This document shows positions 33,790-47,465 of a stretch of 64,000 nucleotides of DNA, piece by piece. The notes below the pieces were generated by a model, which had not been told where the DNA came from, did not search any database, and worked only from the letters and a program-made list of their open reading frames with translations. Source of the stretch: Blastomyces gilchristii SLH14081 (Eukaryota; Ascomycota; Eurotiomycetes; Onygenales; Ajellomycetaceae); NCBI RefSeq assembly GCF_000003855.2, contig NW_003101630.1, positions 6,252 through 70,251 of the forward strand. The letters run 5' to 3'. Both the position numbers and the translations under genes were made by a program. The stretch's first letter is position 1; each line of letters begins with the position of its first letter.

Positions 33790-36700
33790 ACTTATTTCAC
33801 TGTCTTGAGACTCAAAATGTTAATGTATAAGAGACACTTGAATAAGAATTGAGAGATGACTGCAAAAGTATTAGCAGACACAGAAGCTTCTATATAATAT
33901 ATTAATGATTATATAATCTGAAGACTGAAAGAAGTCTGCTGAGTGAAGAATTCTCAATGTATAAGATTATCTAATAACTGATACTTAATATCATCTGCAA
34001 GAGTAAGAGTTCTCTTATACTTCAGAGAATAATCTTACTACATTTTAGTGTAAGAGCTGCAGAATGTGAAATATGATCTTATTCTCAGACTGAATTGATT
34101 TTAAAGATTCAATTCACAGATTCAATGATGTATATATTATATATAGTTAACTGATAGAAAGAAAACAGTTCATACAATTCTATTAACTGATATGAAAAGA
34201 ACATTCCATGTCTCTGATATAGAAGAATTAAATCTGCTTATATATTAATAAGTAAAGAGAATGATTTATAAGATCTTATCTGAAAACATTCTGTATGTCA
34301 TATAAGATCTGAAAGTGAAGAAAATCAAGATAAAGAATATACAGAAGAATAAGTGTATAAAGAAGCTTCTAAAGAAGTATAAGAAGATCTTCTGAACAGA
34401 TCTTTTATCAGAATTGTTATCAGAATGAGGATTTATACATAAGATTGACACAGAGGACATGAAACCAGTTACTCAGAATGCATATTCTCTGTCACAAACA
34501 CATCTTGAAGAACAGAAGTGTCAGATCACAGATCTTCTAGAACATGATCTTATACAACTCTCATTAAGTATATAAGACTTTTCAGTTCTATTTATGAAAA
34601 AGATAGATAAGAAGTGATAAATATATATTGATTACTGAGCACTTAATAAGCTTATAATCAAGAATGAATATTCACTGTCATGAATTCAATAACAGTTGAA
34701 TATGATTGAAAACACCTGATATCTATTAAAGATTGATCTTCTCTCAGAATACTGACAGATTCATGTGAGTGAACTGTCAGTTTCATGAATCATATTTAAT
34801 ACACAATGAGAAAAGTTTGAATTTCTGATAATATCATTCAGTCTGACAAATGTATTCATTATCTTTTAAATGATGATGAATACAATTCTTCATAAATAAA
34901 ATGAAATCTTATATCTTATATATCTTAATAACATTCTGATCTTCTTAAACTTATATAATAAATATCTGAAGTATCTTGATAAAGTGCTTACAACTCTGAC
35001 AGAGTATAAGCTCTATATCAAATTAATAGAGTATATATTTAAAATGAAAGAGTTGAAGTTCATAGAATATATAGTAAGTGATGACTGTATATATCTCATT
35101 CTGAAGAAATTGAATGTTATAGTAAATTGATCACAGTTAAGAAATGTACATTATATACAACAGTTTCTTGAATTAATCTCATATTATCATAGATTTATTA
35201 AGGATTTTGTATGAATATCTGTATCACTCTCAGATCTCTTAAGAGAAATGAATACAAATCTGTGAAAGAAGAAGTTTCATTCAATTATCTGAAATACTGC
35301 ATGCAAAGAGACTTTTCTCACACTGAGAAAATGTATAATAATATTCTCAGTGCTTATTTAATCAGATTGTAATAAACCTTTCTACATTAAAATAAACACA
35401 TCTGAATGAGCTATCAGAGATACTCTTCTACAGATAAGTAAGAACAGCAAGCTACACTCAGTGATATATGATGATAAAAAACTATCAGATACTGAGCTCA
35501 ATTACTCAGTGTATAAAAAGAAATTGCTAGTGATTAAGCACACACTGACATTGTGAGATAGATATATTGATAATAGGCTTATAATAATAGTAATCACAGA
35601 TTATGAAAGCCTTGTCTATCTATAATTAATAATAAAACCTTTTAAACACTTAGCACATTGAATCTCAGAGTTTTAAGTATATAATCTTCATATTAAATAC
35701 TGAAAGAAATCAGACACTGTAGTATCTGATATAATTAGTTACAGATCTGATTTCATGAATGAGAGTTCTGTGAACTAGGTACAAGAAAAGTTTGTATTAA
35801 ATATGCTGAGAGAGTGTAAGAAATCAGAATGAGTGAACATAATAATCTCTTACTTAGAGAATGATAAGATATTGAATAACAAGTATCTTATGAGAGTAGT
35901 AGAAGAGATGCTTCTGAACTTCAAGCTGAGAAAATTGAAAAATAATATTATACTTTACTGCAATCTAGAATATACAGAAGCTTTCTATCTAGAATCTTCA
36001 TTTAGATACAACTTAGTAACTCATATACATAAGAAATTCAGTCACTTAGAAAGTTCTGAACTCATGAGTATACTCAAACCAAGAGTATACTGACTAAGCA
36101 TGATCAAGAACATTCAGATGTATGCTCATAAGTAATTGAATTATTAGGTCATAAAAGAATCTAAGAAAGGATTAAAATATGAGAAAGTACAATATCAGAT
36201 AAAGTGTATGATATAACTGTTTAAACAATGAGAAATGAACCTCATAAACATATTACTGCAAATGTCAAATAAAAATTAATAAATAATCACTGCTATTGAT
36301 TACACTACTGACTGATCAGTTGTGAAAGCAGTTTCAGAGATGACAGAGAAGATGATAATGAAGTTTCTATATAATGAGATCTATATTAACTATAGAATAC
36401 TGTGCAAGATTCTAACTAATAACAGTGTGAATCTTATAGAAGAAGTGATGAGGCATTTCATAAGTCAGTTACAGACAAGACATTGTAGAACAACACTATA
36501 TCATCTGTGAATAAACAGAAAGATAGAATGCTTGAATGAAATCTTAGATAATATACTGATGAAATATCTAATGAGCAATTCTACAAGACTATGAAATGAA
36601 TATCTCAGACAGATGCTATTAGTCATGCAGATTTAACAGTATACAGTCTTTAAGTGTTTATTATTCTATTTGTTGTATGAATTGCATCCGTGCATCCTGG

Positions 36701-37720
36701 AGAATGTTTCAGAAGAGAGAAGAGAGGGAACAGCAGTTATGAACACAACAGTTACAGACACAGAATCAAGATTGAAAGAGATCAGTCACACATGTACAAA
36801 AGCTAATAAGTTACTTCTGAACTGAGCAATTCAATTGAAAAGAATACAAGACTCACTAGTTAAGATATCAAGTCTCAAGATGAAAATATGAGTTCTTATA
36901 CATAATAAGAGTTCTGAGAAGTTTCAATCTAGATGATTTGAGTTATATAAAATACTTAAATCACATTCTTTGAGAATATATGCATTGAAAGAATCAGAGG
37001 AATGAATCTTACATAACTTAATAAATAATTCATAACTTATAAAAGTAAAGATGTAAGATCTGAGTGAATTATAATTATTCACAGCACTATTATCAGTATT
37101 GAAAAAGAAGAGACTTACAATTGAAAAGTCTCACAAAGTAAGAGAAATTATAGATACTTACAAATCAGATAATCTCACTTATTCTGATCTTTTCATAATT
37201 ATAAGAAAAGAATGAGAGATAATAAAGAAATCAGATGAATGTCACACTTTAATAAGTAATAAGACTGTAGTCAGTTGTATGATAACACACTGCAGATAGT
37301 AGACATAATGTGATAAAAAGCAGTCTCAAAGTGACAGACTTGTATGTGAGTCAGATCACAGAAGAAAAAGAGATTCAGAGTTGAATTTAACTGTTTACAT
37401 TAGCTTAATTATAGAGATTACAGAGAATGAACTATCTGAAACATCTGCAGATGCATGAAATCAAGTCATCTTAATCTCTGAGAATGCTCAGAGATCAGGC
37501 AAGGTTAGTTTCAATGAGTTATTCACTGTAGTGATCTGAGTGAGTGAAGAGAGACAGTATAACATATGAGACAGAATCACAAGATGAAAGCTACTGAACC
37601 TAGTCACTGAACACTGTATTATATAGAGATTATATAAGAGTAGTGACTAGCAGACAAAGAAAAAGTATAAGAAAAGAAAAGAAATAATGAATTGATTATC
37701 AACTGTAAGAGTTAGCTGTA
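33790..37720 (+). pseudogene. G1 pol (protease, reverse transcriptase, RNase H, integrase), decayed
   Basis: In order: protease with VLADTEASI (about 33868; the catalytic DTGAS has Gly changed to Glu) and YDLILRLNWF (about 34074). Next is reverse transcriptase with YLNN at 34921-34932 in place of YLDD. RNase H is at about 35360-35640. The integrase zinc region has HKKFSHLES. The integrase core has Asp at 36298, TNNS at 36415-36426 and Glu at 36526, which fits the D-35-E spacing with the middle Asp changed to Asn. All changes fit G-to-A transition. A C-terminal tail runs to about 37720, and no clear chromodomain was seen. Confidence 0.85.
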
Positions 37721-37869
37721 AAAGATAAATATTATTATACATATCTCATTCATTTTTATACATTATATATTTAATCTATTTTCAACATCACATCACTTAA
37801 AAAATGTTAAAAATAAAGGAAATCTCAAAACTCAAGATCTGTAAGAGATTCAAGAGCTGTAAGTCACTT

Positions 37870-39345
37870 TCATAATAACACTGTACATGTCTCTGATTTC
37901 TCTACTGCTCTATGTACAACATTAATGTCATTTATCACAAGAGTGACTGAAATGCCAATATAGAAATGTATATGTATACATGTAGAAAAATTAAAGAAGA
38001 GTACAGAATCTGCAGAATCAGAAGTCAGAGCAGAGAGAACAGAGACAGAAGAAATGAAAGAAGAAGAAGATACAGAATCAGATGAATAACAGCAGAAGTT
38101 ACTCAGAGTTAAATACTTATAATCTGATATGCACACAATCTTCTTCACAGAAGAGAAAGAGAAAGTGATAAGAGAAGCTTGAGAACAGAAGAGAGTAGTC
38201 TCAGCAGCATTATTATCTTTGATTAGAATGATCTCTGACACTGAAGCAACTAAGAATTATTATTAGTGTATAAAAACTGTAAAATCAGAAGTGAGAATAG
38301 TTACTGAATAAACACTCACTGATCTTAACATTGTATGCATAATTACAACACATACAAGACTTCCCAGAAAGAGAGAGAGAGACATGAGAGAATGCAGGAA
38401 GTAGAACACAGCATGTGAACAGCTCATTCTCATAATAATATCTCAGACAAGACATACAAGCCTCCCATCTGCAGATGTAAAAGAGTATGACATTCATATT
38501 TCTATTTCTGAAAACACAGATATCTTTTATCTGCATTACAAAGTCAGATAACAGATATCAGAGAATAAACTGATACAGATCTATCATTCTGAAGAAATTC
38601 ATTAGAGCAGATGTCTCTGTGATATTGAACTTTACAGTTGTAAAAAGTTTCTTGATATCTATGAATATCACAACTTTATGTATAATAAAACTCATAACAA
38701 TTTTCTCTAAGAATAGAAAAATCAGTGTCAGAAAGAAAAGATAAAAAAGAAAAAAGACTTATAATCTTAATACTGTTGAGAGAGAGAGTGATTCTCTGAT
38801 ATAAATGAACAATTGTCTCATTATAAATATTTAAAATAAATATAATAATCAGTGTCTGTGATCAAGCTTCAGATAGTTGTGTTATACATTATCTTTATAC
38901 AATAAATTATTCTAGAGATCAGTAAGAGAAGTGAGAGTGTATACATTAAAAAATATAATTCACTGAGTCTACATAACATCTTCCTGAAACAGGAAGAGTT
39001 AGTAATGAAGGCAGTGGCAGAAGCAGAAGTAGCAGAAGTGAGAGTCACAGAAACAGAGATAGCAGGAGCAGGAGAACCAGACACAGAGACAAGTATAGAA
39101 GACTGACAGAGAGCAGCAGAGAAAGAAATAGAGAAGAGAGTAGCAGAGAAAGAAGCAGCAGAAGAGGCAGAGAGAGATATGAAAGACTCAGTTACATATA
39201 ATACAGACAATTTCTTCATTATCACATTCTCTAAGTTCTTAATCAATGATTCAATATTGAGTTGACTATCATCAGCAGATGTGAATCTGTCAATATGTGA
39301 AGATTCTATGTGAATAAAAACAAACATATCAGCATCTGTATTCAT
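37870..39345 (-). pseudogene. Antisense Cys-motif ORF in the 3' region of G1
   Basis: Between pol and the 3' LTR the minus strand holds three long open pieces in order. The first is a 158-codon Ser/Ala/Thr-rich piece (38869-39345). The second is an 83-codon piece (38285-38536) with a Cys cluster CRWEACMSC ... CC ... CMCC ... C. The third is a 123-codon piece (37870-38241). The pieces are in two frames, so there is at least one frameshift or intron. Extra antisense ORFs downstream of pol are known in some gypsy elements of plants, and here function is unknown. The Cys-cluster order resembles the minus-strand ORF at 15290-16112. Few stops break it compared with pol, which is notable. Confidence 0.45.
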
Positions 39346-39875
39346 ACAAAATTATGTCAGAAAACATGATCAGAAGCTCACTGAGAAGAAAAAATAATTG
39401 AGAGTGTATAAGAAGATGAAGAAGATGTGTTATTCATAGTAATATGTTCTAGTGATTGTTAGAGAATAAATAAGTCCTGATCACATTTTACAATGCATTA
39501 CACTTACTGCTAATGAACTGTCTGATATGAGCACTATGATGACACTTGTTATAAGAACAGAGAGTCATTGCCAGAAACACATATAATGTGATAGATGAAC
39601 AGATAGAAAGAGTTAAATAGAAGAAGAAGTAGAAATCTTGAATGAGATGATGATGTTCAATGATGATGATAATGAAGAAGATGATTGAAGAATGAGAAAA
39701 GTTAGTAAATGGGAGATGTAATATAGTGAAAGTTTCTTTATGAGAATGTACACAGAATACTAGCTGAATCAGAGATAGATCACATGATCATAAAACACTA
39801 GTGGCGAGCTAATTCACATGAAGCTAGAGTATATGATATGATCATGTGAGCGTGACTGAATCTGATGAAAGAGAA

Positions 39876-40042
39876 TGTGATTTGAAAGAATATACAACTG
39901 CTGAATAATAACACAGCTGCTTCTGAACTTGCTTATGAATGTAAAGAGGTCATAGCAGCCATCAATTAATTTAGTGTACAGTATATAAGAAGCCGGTGTA
40001 CGCCTGTAATCATACGCTGGCTTAAGCAACCTTTGAATCACA
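39876..40042 (+). repeat. G1 3' LTR (167 bp, mutated)
   Basis: It is the same length as the 5' LTR but nearly stripped of CG dinucleotides (for example GCCGGATAAT has become GCTGAATAAT). It is preceded by a purine-rich tract GATGAAAGAGAA (39864-39875) that could be the plus-strand primer site. It is followed by the duplication GGTA and then LINE Y. Confidence 0.93.
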
Positions 40043-42636
40043 GGTAGAAAACAATGTTCTGCAATTGACACTGTTCTCTCAGTTATTTATGATGTTCAAG
40101 TAGCAAAGAATGAAGGCCTGGTCTCAACTGCAGTTTTTATTGATATAAAAGATGCATTTGATCATGTTTTAAAGTCTAAGATGATTCAAACTTTGAAGAT
40201 GTTAAAACTGTCACTTTCTCTAATAAAATGAGTTAATTGTTTCATGTCTAAAAGAATTATACAACTATTCTTTGATGGAAGAAAACAAGATAAAACTGAG
40301 ATAAAAATAGAAGTATCACAAAAATCTTCAATCTCACCAGTTTTATTTGCAATATACACTGCATATCTATTCAAGAATAGAGAGATGAAAATAGTGAGAT
40401 CTTCAAGTTATGTAGATGATATTGATCTACTCTACAGTTCAAAGACAATCAAAGAGAATTTAGAAGTGATTGAGAAAGCAGTAAAGAAAATCTTTATTAG
40501 AGCAAATATCAATCTAATTCAATTTGATATGAATAAAACTGAGTTAATTTACTTTTTTTCCAGATTAAATGAGAAAGAACTAAGTCTAACTCTTTTGAAT
40601 AAAGAGATTAAACCTAGTTTGAATGTCAAATGACTAGGAGTATGATTAAACTCTAAGTTGAATTTTAAATATCATATTCAACAAAGAATCATCAAGGCAG
40701 AGAGACTACTGAATAGTATAATCAGACTGTTAAATACTGAGAGAGGTCTATTCTTTCAGGCTATGAGAAAGTTATACATATCCTGTATTATCTCAGTAGC
40801 TGATTATGAAGTTCAAGTTTGATGAAACAATCAAGATAACTTCACTGAACTCTTTCAAAGTCTATAAAACAGAGCTTTGAGAAGAATTGTGAGAGCATTC
40901 AAATCATCTCCTATTAAAGCAATAGAAATTGAAGCTTCAATTCCATCTTCTGCTATTTGATTTGAAAAGGCCTGTATGAACTATGCTCTGAGAGTCATGA
41001 AGATGAGCTCAAATCATATAATCAGAGAAAGAGTCTCTTCTTCATTTTCATCAGTTAACTCAGAAAATGAACTGAATTGAAATAGATTTCTTAATTGAAA
41101 TGAGAATAATGTTTTAAAGAAAATGCTCTCTCAACTGTATAGACTATGTTCACTTATTAAGAATCAATTTTCTTCATTAAATGTTGAGAAAATTGATCAT
41201 GAGAAGACATCTCTCTGAAGAGAAAAGCTGAAATCTCTCATAGATTTATAAATAAATGAACTATCTAAAGAGAGAGAATATGAATAGTATTTGAAGAAGA
41301 TCTCTACAATCAATATAAAAGACTCTATTCTGATTTACTCAGATGACTCAAAAATGAGAATTTGAATAGATTAGATGCGGACATTGCTTATACTAAAGAT
41401 AATATCAATTTTATCTCAGATTTCTGGAATTTAGACTGTGAATCTGAAGTCTTTGATACTGAACTATTTGCAATAGTGAAAGCTTTCAAACTCATTGAAA
41501 TAAAATCTCATAAAAGAGGAAATAGTTTGAAAGAGACATGAATATTCTCTGATTGTTAAGCTGCTTTAAAAAGACTTAGAAATAGTCAGATTCATAATGA
41601 TCAAATAAATCTTGAACTGATTTTAAACTCTGTTTTGAAAATTCAAATGAGAAGAACATCAAAACTGATAATTCATCTGCATTGAGTTCCTGCTCATATG
41701 AATATTCATGACAATGAATTGGCTGATTCAGCTGCAAAAAAGGGTTCAGAATTAAGCAGATCTATTCAAAAAACAGTGTCCTAGTCTTTCATAAAGGGAA
41801 AGATCAAAGAATCTTGTTTAAACAAGTGAAATGAAAGCTGGCAGAAACAAAAGAAGAGCATACATTATTCAAGATTTGAGACAAAATCAAAGTGAAAATC
41901 TTGTTTAATTAAATATAAATAGAAAGTATTCTCATCTATAATTCAGCTGAAACTAGAACATGATTATTTCAAATTCTATATACAAAGATTTGATGATAGA
42001 TTTGATTCAACAGAGTGCTCATTCTGCAATGTGAATGAAAATCCTGAGTATATTGTAATACATTGTGCATTATACAATAGTCTCAGAGTCAGATTAAAGA
42101 AGAAGTATAATTTAAATCAATTATATATGAGGTTCTTATTCTCAACTGAGACAGGAATTAAATACTTAATAGACTTTCTATCAGAAACTCAAGCAGCTAC
42201 AAGAAAATGACTGAATTCAGAAGTATCTGAATATGAAGAGGCAGAAATTGATTATATATAGTCTGTTAAAACAGCTATATACTATCTTTTAATAATTTTA
42301 TTTTGTTATAGTCTCTCTTTACTATACTTGTTTCTTTCTGTTCTTTTCTATCTATCTATTTAATGTGTCTATCTTTAAGACTATGTTCTCTTTTCCTTTG
42401 TCATGATATTTTCAAATGGTTTCAAAGTATCAGAAGGTGTTGAAATACTGCAATTTGTAAGCAGTTTTTGTATTCTGGGCTGGAATTTTCTGATTTTGCA
42501 TATCTGAAATTGATAAATGTATAATAGTTGACTCTATAGATATAGGAAAAACCCTGAGAACTAAAGGTTCTCAGGTAGATATCATAGTCTCTGACTGCAT
42601 ACATCTATAATTGAAGAATAATAATAATAATAATAA
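40043..42636 (+). mobile_element. LINE Y, main part (5'-truncated Tad1-like LINE)
   Basis: This is the least decayed LINE of the window. The reverse transcriptase catalytic motif YVDDIDLLYS is intact at about 40409-40438 and lies in a 129-codon open stretch (40244-40633). RNase H follows with IYSDDSK (about 41330) and LHWVPAHMNIHDNELADSA with TGA as Trp (about 41670-41730). A terminal zinc motif CSFC ... HC is at 42016-42066, then a 3' UTR and an AAT-repeat tail (42617-42636). The copy is bounded by the 12-bp duplication TTAACTTTGAAA (31778-31789 and 42637-42648), placing it inside the LINE X endonuclease/RT linker. Confidence 0.93.
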
Positions 42637-43289
42637 TTAACTTTGAAAAAGCTGATTGAAAGGCAGTTGAAGAAATAATAAGACTGTTAAAATCTGAAAG
42701 ACAGAGTGAGCTATATTGAAATCCTGATCAAGATATCTCAAATGAAATGCTTGAGAATAGAGTGAAGCTCATTACATCTATTATTCTAATAAGTGTTAAA
42801 GATAATATTTCAAAGAGAAAGTCTTCTGAGTATTTAAAACCTTGATGAAATGAGAATATCATATCTAAAAGAAAACAATTAGCTACTGCTAGAAGAGATT
42901 GAAAGAATAATGTAATTTCTGATAAAGAGTTCAAAGCTGTCAGAAATGAATATTTTTCAGATATTAAAAGAGTTAAAACAGACTGCTGGAATAAATTTCT
43001 TGAAGAAGCATAAGAAAAGAAAGTTTTTAAAGCATTTAACTATATTAAAACAAGAAGTGTAGCAAAACTTCCAGTCTTAGAATATGAGTTTCAGAATGAA
43101 TCATATACAGCAAACTCGTTTAAGAAAAAATGTCAAGCTTTTATAAGAACTCTCTTTCAAAACTCATCAGATTCAGAGAAAGAGAATATATCACTTCTCA
43201 ACTATATTGATGAAAATGACTGGGAATGGCCTGATCTTATACAAGATGTATTAGAGTTAGCCATTTTCTCAAGTTCAGTTAAAACTGCT
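42637..43289 (+). mobile_element. LINE X, segment 2
   Basis: LINE X ORF2 resumes with its second copy of the duplication and continues through the linker and start of reverse transcriptase (WEWPDLIQDVLELAIFSSS near 43220-43275 with Gly/Trp codons intact). It is cut at 43289 by hAT copy 2. The same stretch is uninterrupted in LINE A at 24978-25615. Confidence 0.9.
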
Positions 43290-43689
43290 TAGACTGGCCC
43301 GCGGGACCATGAATTTCACATTTGGTCCCATTTGATCTGATCTCATACATTTCTTGGCGTGAGTCCCATCAGGACGAAGCCTCAAGAAATCTGAAAATGA
43401 ACCATTTCTGAGAGAAATAGTGTGAAAAATGACCAGATTTAATTCAAGAACAGTGAAATGAGAGGAATTTCTCAGAATAAACTGTGAAAGATAATCATTC
43501 TTTCAAAATCAGAATGAGACTGAAACTGAAGATTAAAATCAGTCTCATTCAGTTCATTCAGTGATTGCTTATATAATCAGAATTTAATAACAATTATTGA
43601 TAACACTCATGAAACAACTAAATACATTCTTGTACAAGTTTATTCTTCACTTTCTCATGAAAACTACACTTCTCTGATATACTGTGATC

Positions 43690-46600
43690 AGAGGTATTAA
43701 ACTGTCTGATAATTCCATGTTTTATAATCATGAGTTTCTTGATTGTTTCTTCTTATAATTGTTCTCAGTGATAGTGATAAATATCTCAACTTGAGTTGAA
43801 CTTTCACTTCATTCTCACCTCTGTTAACAAAATTGTCAGAATATTATATATTATCAGTGCAACAGTTGAATATATACTCTCAACAATTTTTCATAACTCT
43901 AGAATTGATTTAATGTGTAAATTTATCAGATTATCTTAAAGATAGTGATCAAATTCAGTTTTACAAGTATGTAGTTTTGCCTGATTTTCAGTTATAATCA
44001 ATGTATATAAGTTCTATTTCATAGTTAGTATTATAGTTCTATATAATATGAAGTATTATCAAAGATTATTACTTACTAGAGAATTATATTTCACTGTCTT
44101 CACATCTTGAACATCTGCTTCTTCAAATCTCTAATAGTTAGTATTGTAGTAGTCTCAGACTAATTTAATATATAAGTCTCATTTCTTCTCTGTTCAATCT
44201 TGAGAAGTGTAGATATTAACTCAATAAGAGAGATCTAGTAGAGCTGCTACAGCATAGTACTCTGCAAAAGATTGTTCAGTTTTGCTGTAGTAATATATCA
44301 GTTTATCTCTCATAGTAATAATTGACTGTGCTATAGCATCATTCTGAACTGAATTTCTTTTTAAGTGATTCAACTGCTTCTTAAGATGAGTAAATAAACT
44401 GTTATACATTCATCAGACTGACTGCAGTATTGATGTACAAGTGATTGAGACTGTCTTTATTATCTTATAAAACTGAAACAGTAAACTAATTACATATTTC
44501 AACTGAGTTCACTTCATATCAGAAAGTTTTAATATCTGAATCTTTTCTTAATCAGAGTATTACACTAAATGATCAATCATCTGATAGGATTAAAGAGCTT
44601 AAACAGTTATCTCATATATTAAACTTCATCATATTCTAACATTCTGTATAATATTCAGTGATATAACTAATTTATTTGTTTATTGAATATCATGAAATCA
44701 TTATTATTATTTAGAGAAGATACAAATTACATTAGTAATATTTCAAATCTGTGATATTTAAATTATTAATCAATCTATTCAAAATTAACAGTAGTATTAT
44801 CAAAAAGTATTATCAAAAAGCAATATTAAAAAGTGTTATTAAAAAACATTATCTTTTACAAAGTGAATGTAAAAGTTAATTAAGTAATCACTTTCATCTC
44901 ATTCTTATCTCAAGAATCAGCTATCTCATTATTCTTTATCTTAATATTAAGATTCTTTATCAGTGTTTGCATTACAAGTTAAATCATATAAGTAATGCAG
45001 AGAATATGATCTTATTTACTATTTCAGAAATACAAACTCAATTTTTACTTCAAGCTCTTCATCATAGTGTAGTTATTTACAGCATTATCAGTTGTAATTG
45101 TAAGAAGACTGAGACTAATATCTCAATAGTCATTTTTAATCATAGTCATTAATACCTCTGATATATAATTCTCAGTATGACTACTAATCAATGATTCAAA
45201 CTCAATTAATATCTCTTGATAAGTTCAGTTCTCATCAATGTAATAACATGTAACTTTCATAAATGTAAGATTGTTTATACTAGTTTATACATTCACTGTG
45301 AGAGACACTCTTCAATAATTCTTCAACTCTGATTCTAGATATTATATATTAACTTTATAGTATATCTCAAGATTGAACTGAAGACAGAATCAATGTGAAA
45401 TATGAAGATTTGAATTAAGAATTTGAAGAAGTGTTCAGAATTCGGGGTTTTCAATTGATTGAAGAGAAAGATTCAGAGATATATATATACAAAGTAATTA
45501 TTTACAGAACTTATCAGATGAGAGTTATGAAATCAGAGTACTGATACATGATTATTTTCATATGATTTTCTTCAAATTAGAAAGTTAGTGTTATCAAAAA
45601 TTATTATCTGATAGAGTAACTTATCAGCTCAGTAGTAATTTTCTGATCATTTTTCTTTTATTATCTGCATTTCAATAACTTCAGATGTCAGGAAATTTCT
45701 TCAGAGCTATGATCAGTTTATAATAAATATTTCTGAATAAAGTTACAGTGATTGTAGTAGAGAGATAACTCTTCAGTAATCTATAATACAATCTGTTGAT
45801 AATTATTCTATAGTTCATCTCAGTGTTTGTGTTGAGTTTTTCATAAATTTCATGACCTGAAATCAGATATAAAGAATGAAATAATCATTCATCATAATTG
45901 AAAGAGAGCATTCTGTGTTAAATTGTAAATAATATAGACTTTGTAATTTACAGTGATTTCTTAAAGAGTTTATGAATCTTCAATAGAAGTAAAAGAAGTG
46001 AAAGAAGTAAATTCAGAAGATATGATAATAATTTAAGAAAGATAATAATTTATTTTCAATAACTGATCACTGATGTGTGTAAGAAGAATTAATATAAGAG
46101 AAAATAATCTTGTTTCTTAGCTTAGTTATAATTTTAGTACTAACTCAGATTGAATATCATTAATATATAAAAGTAAATAAACAATCTTAATTAATCTCTG
46201 TCATATTTCTTGAAATATATTAATATTGTGAAAGAGAGTGTTATTAAATTACATTATCAGATAATATCATTAAAAATATATTAATATTATAAATATCAAT
46301 GTTGAAAAAATGTTGATACTTATACATTATAGTGATTTGTGAATCATGATAGTGAAATATATATATATATATATATATTATTCCTGACTTGATTACAACT
46401 TGTACAATAATTTTTAAAAACTCAAAATTAATTTCAATTATTAATAATTATGAACTTATAACTAACTAATATAAAAAGAAAAAAACTTTTTCTACTTATT
46501 ATCTTTCTTCTCTTTCTCATTCTTCTTAGTATTCTTTATAATTCACTGTTCATTCTTCCTCTTCTTCTTCTTCTTATCTGAGATGATAATCACCTTAAAA

Positions 46601-47330
46601 TCTCTCTTCACTATCTTCTTAGAGAAGGGTTTCTACTGCTCTTCTTCAGCAAGGTCAATCTGCATCTTAAAATCCTGCATTTCCTGATCTGCTGTCTCAG
46701 GTTCCATCTCAGCAGTAAGTAGATTGATATACTCAGAGAGCAGAGCTGTCTTCTTAATATTCTGAATTATGAAGTGTATTTAAGACCTGAATAAGACCTT
46801 AATTCTCTTCTTCTCTGTTAGCTCCTGCTAATCAATTAGAGAACAGAAGTATTATTAAAAATTATTATCTCTTAATAAATAAAAAACTTATCAGTTTTGA
46901 CTTCTTTATCTTCTGCTTTAACACTCTCTTAATCTTCTTCTATTATTACTTATTTATAGTAATACTCTTCTTCTCTCTTTCTCTCTTCATCTTAGTCTTA
47001 AATTATTCTTAAGACTTCTTCTGATTTCATCACTACTGTATGAGACTCTTCACTATCTTTTTCTTCAATTTCTTATAAACAGTGTTATCTGCATTATTTC
47101 TATACTTAGTTCAGTCTAAATCTATCAGAAGTGTTACTTAAAATTGTTATCATTCTGCTTTCTTACAGAGTCTCTTCAAGGTATTATAATATGTCTTACA
47201 ATCTGTCTTTTCTTGCTTGAACATCTCCTTCTTCTCTCTCTTCAATCTGTGACAGCACTCACACGCCTTGATGATCCGCAGGACTGCAGAATATTTGAAG
47301 AGAAATAACATAATTGATTTCAGTGAGTGT
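43690..47330 (-). pseudogene. hAT transposase, decayed (copy 2)
   Basis: hAT transposases cut and paste with an RNase H-like core and end in a dimerisation domain. On the minus strand, near 47220, a CxxCHRLKREKKEMFK segment may be the N-terminal zinc region. A 62-codon open stretch (44221-44409) reads KLIYYYSKTEQSFAEYYAVA and LLDLSYWVNIY with TGA as Trp. This matches the region before the dimerisation domain, where the family has a YY-S/K-T ... LDP pattern. The dimerisation motif is at about 43710-43860: DILTILLTEVRMK then DIYHYH ... EETIKKLM. Stops are frequent, so it is inactive. Confidence 0.75.
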
Positions 47331-47374
47331 TGAAGAGAGATGAAGGCAGAAGAGACAGTCAGAAATGATATGAT

Positions 47375-47465
47375 AATAATAATAATAATGATAATGATGA
47401 TGATAATGATGATGATGATAGTGATGATAATAATGATGATGATAATAATGATAATAATGATGAAA
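47375..47465. repeat. ATA/ATG trinucleotide repeat inside hAT copy 2
   Basis: This is the counterpart of the repeat at 4065-4172 in copy 1 and is shorter. Confidence 0.85.

Larger units (their letters stand above)
31805..40042 (+). mobile_element. Ty3/gypsy LTR retrotransposon G1, complete but decayed
   Basis: The element is 8.2 kb with LTRs of identical length (167 bp), TG...CA ends and a 4-bp duplication GGTA (31801-31804 and 40043-40046; AGGTA if the last LTR base is counted as duplication). Inside, in order, are gag with zinc knuckle, protease, reverse transcriptase, RNase H and integrase. A 2-kb 3' region follows with antisense reading frames. It sits inside LINE Y, near that element's truncated 5' end, so it is younger than LINE Y. 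Stops throughout the coding region make it non-autonomous. Confidence 0.93.
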
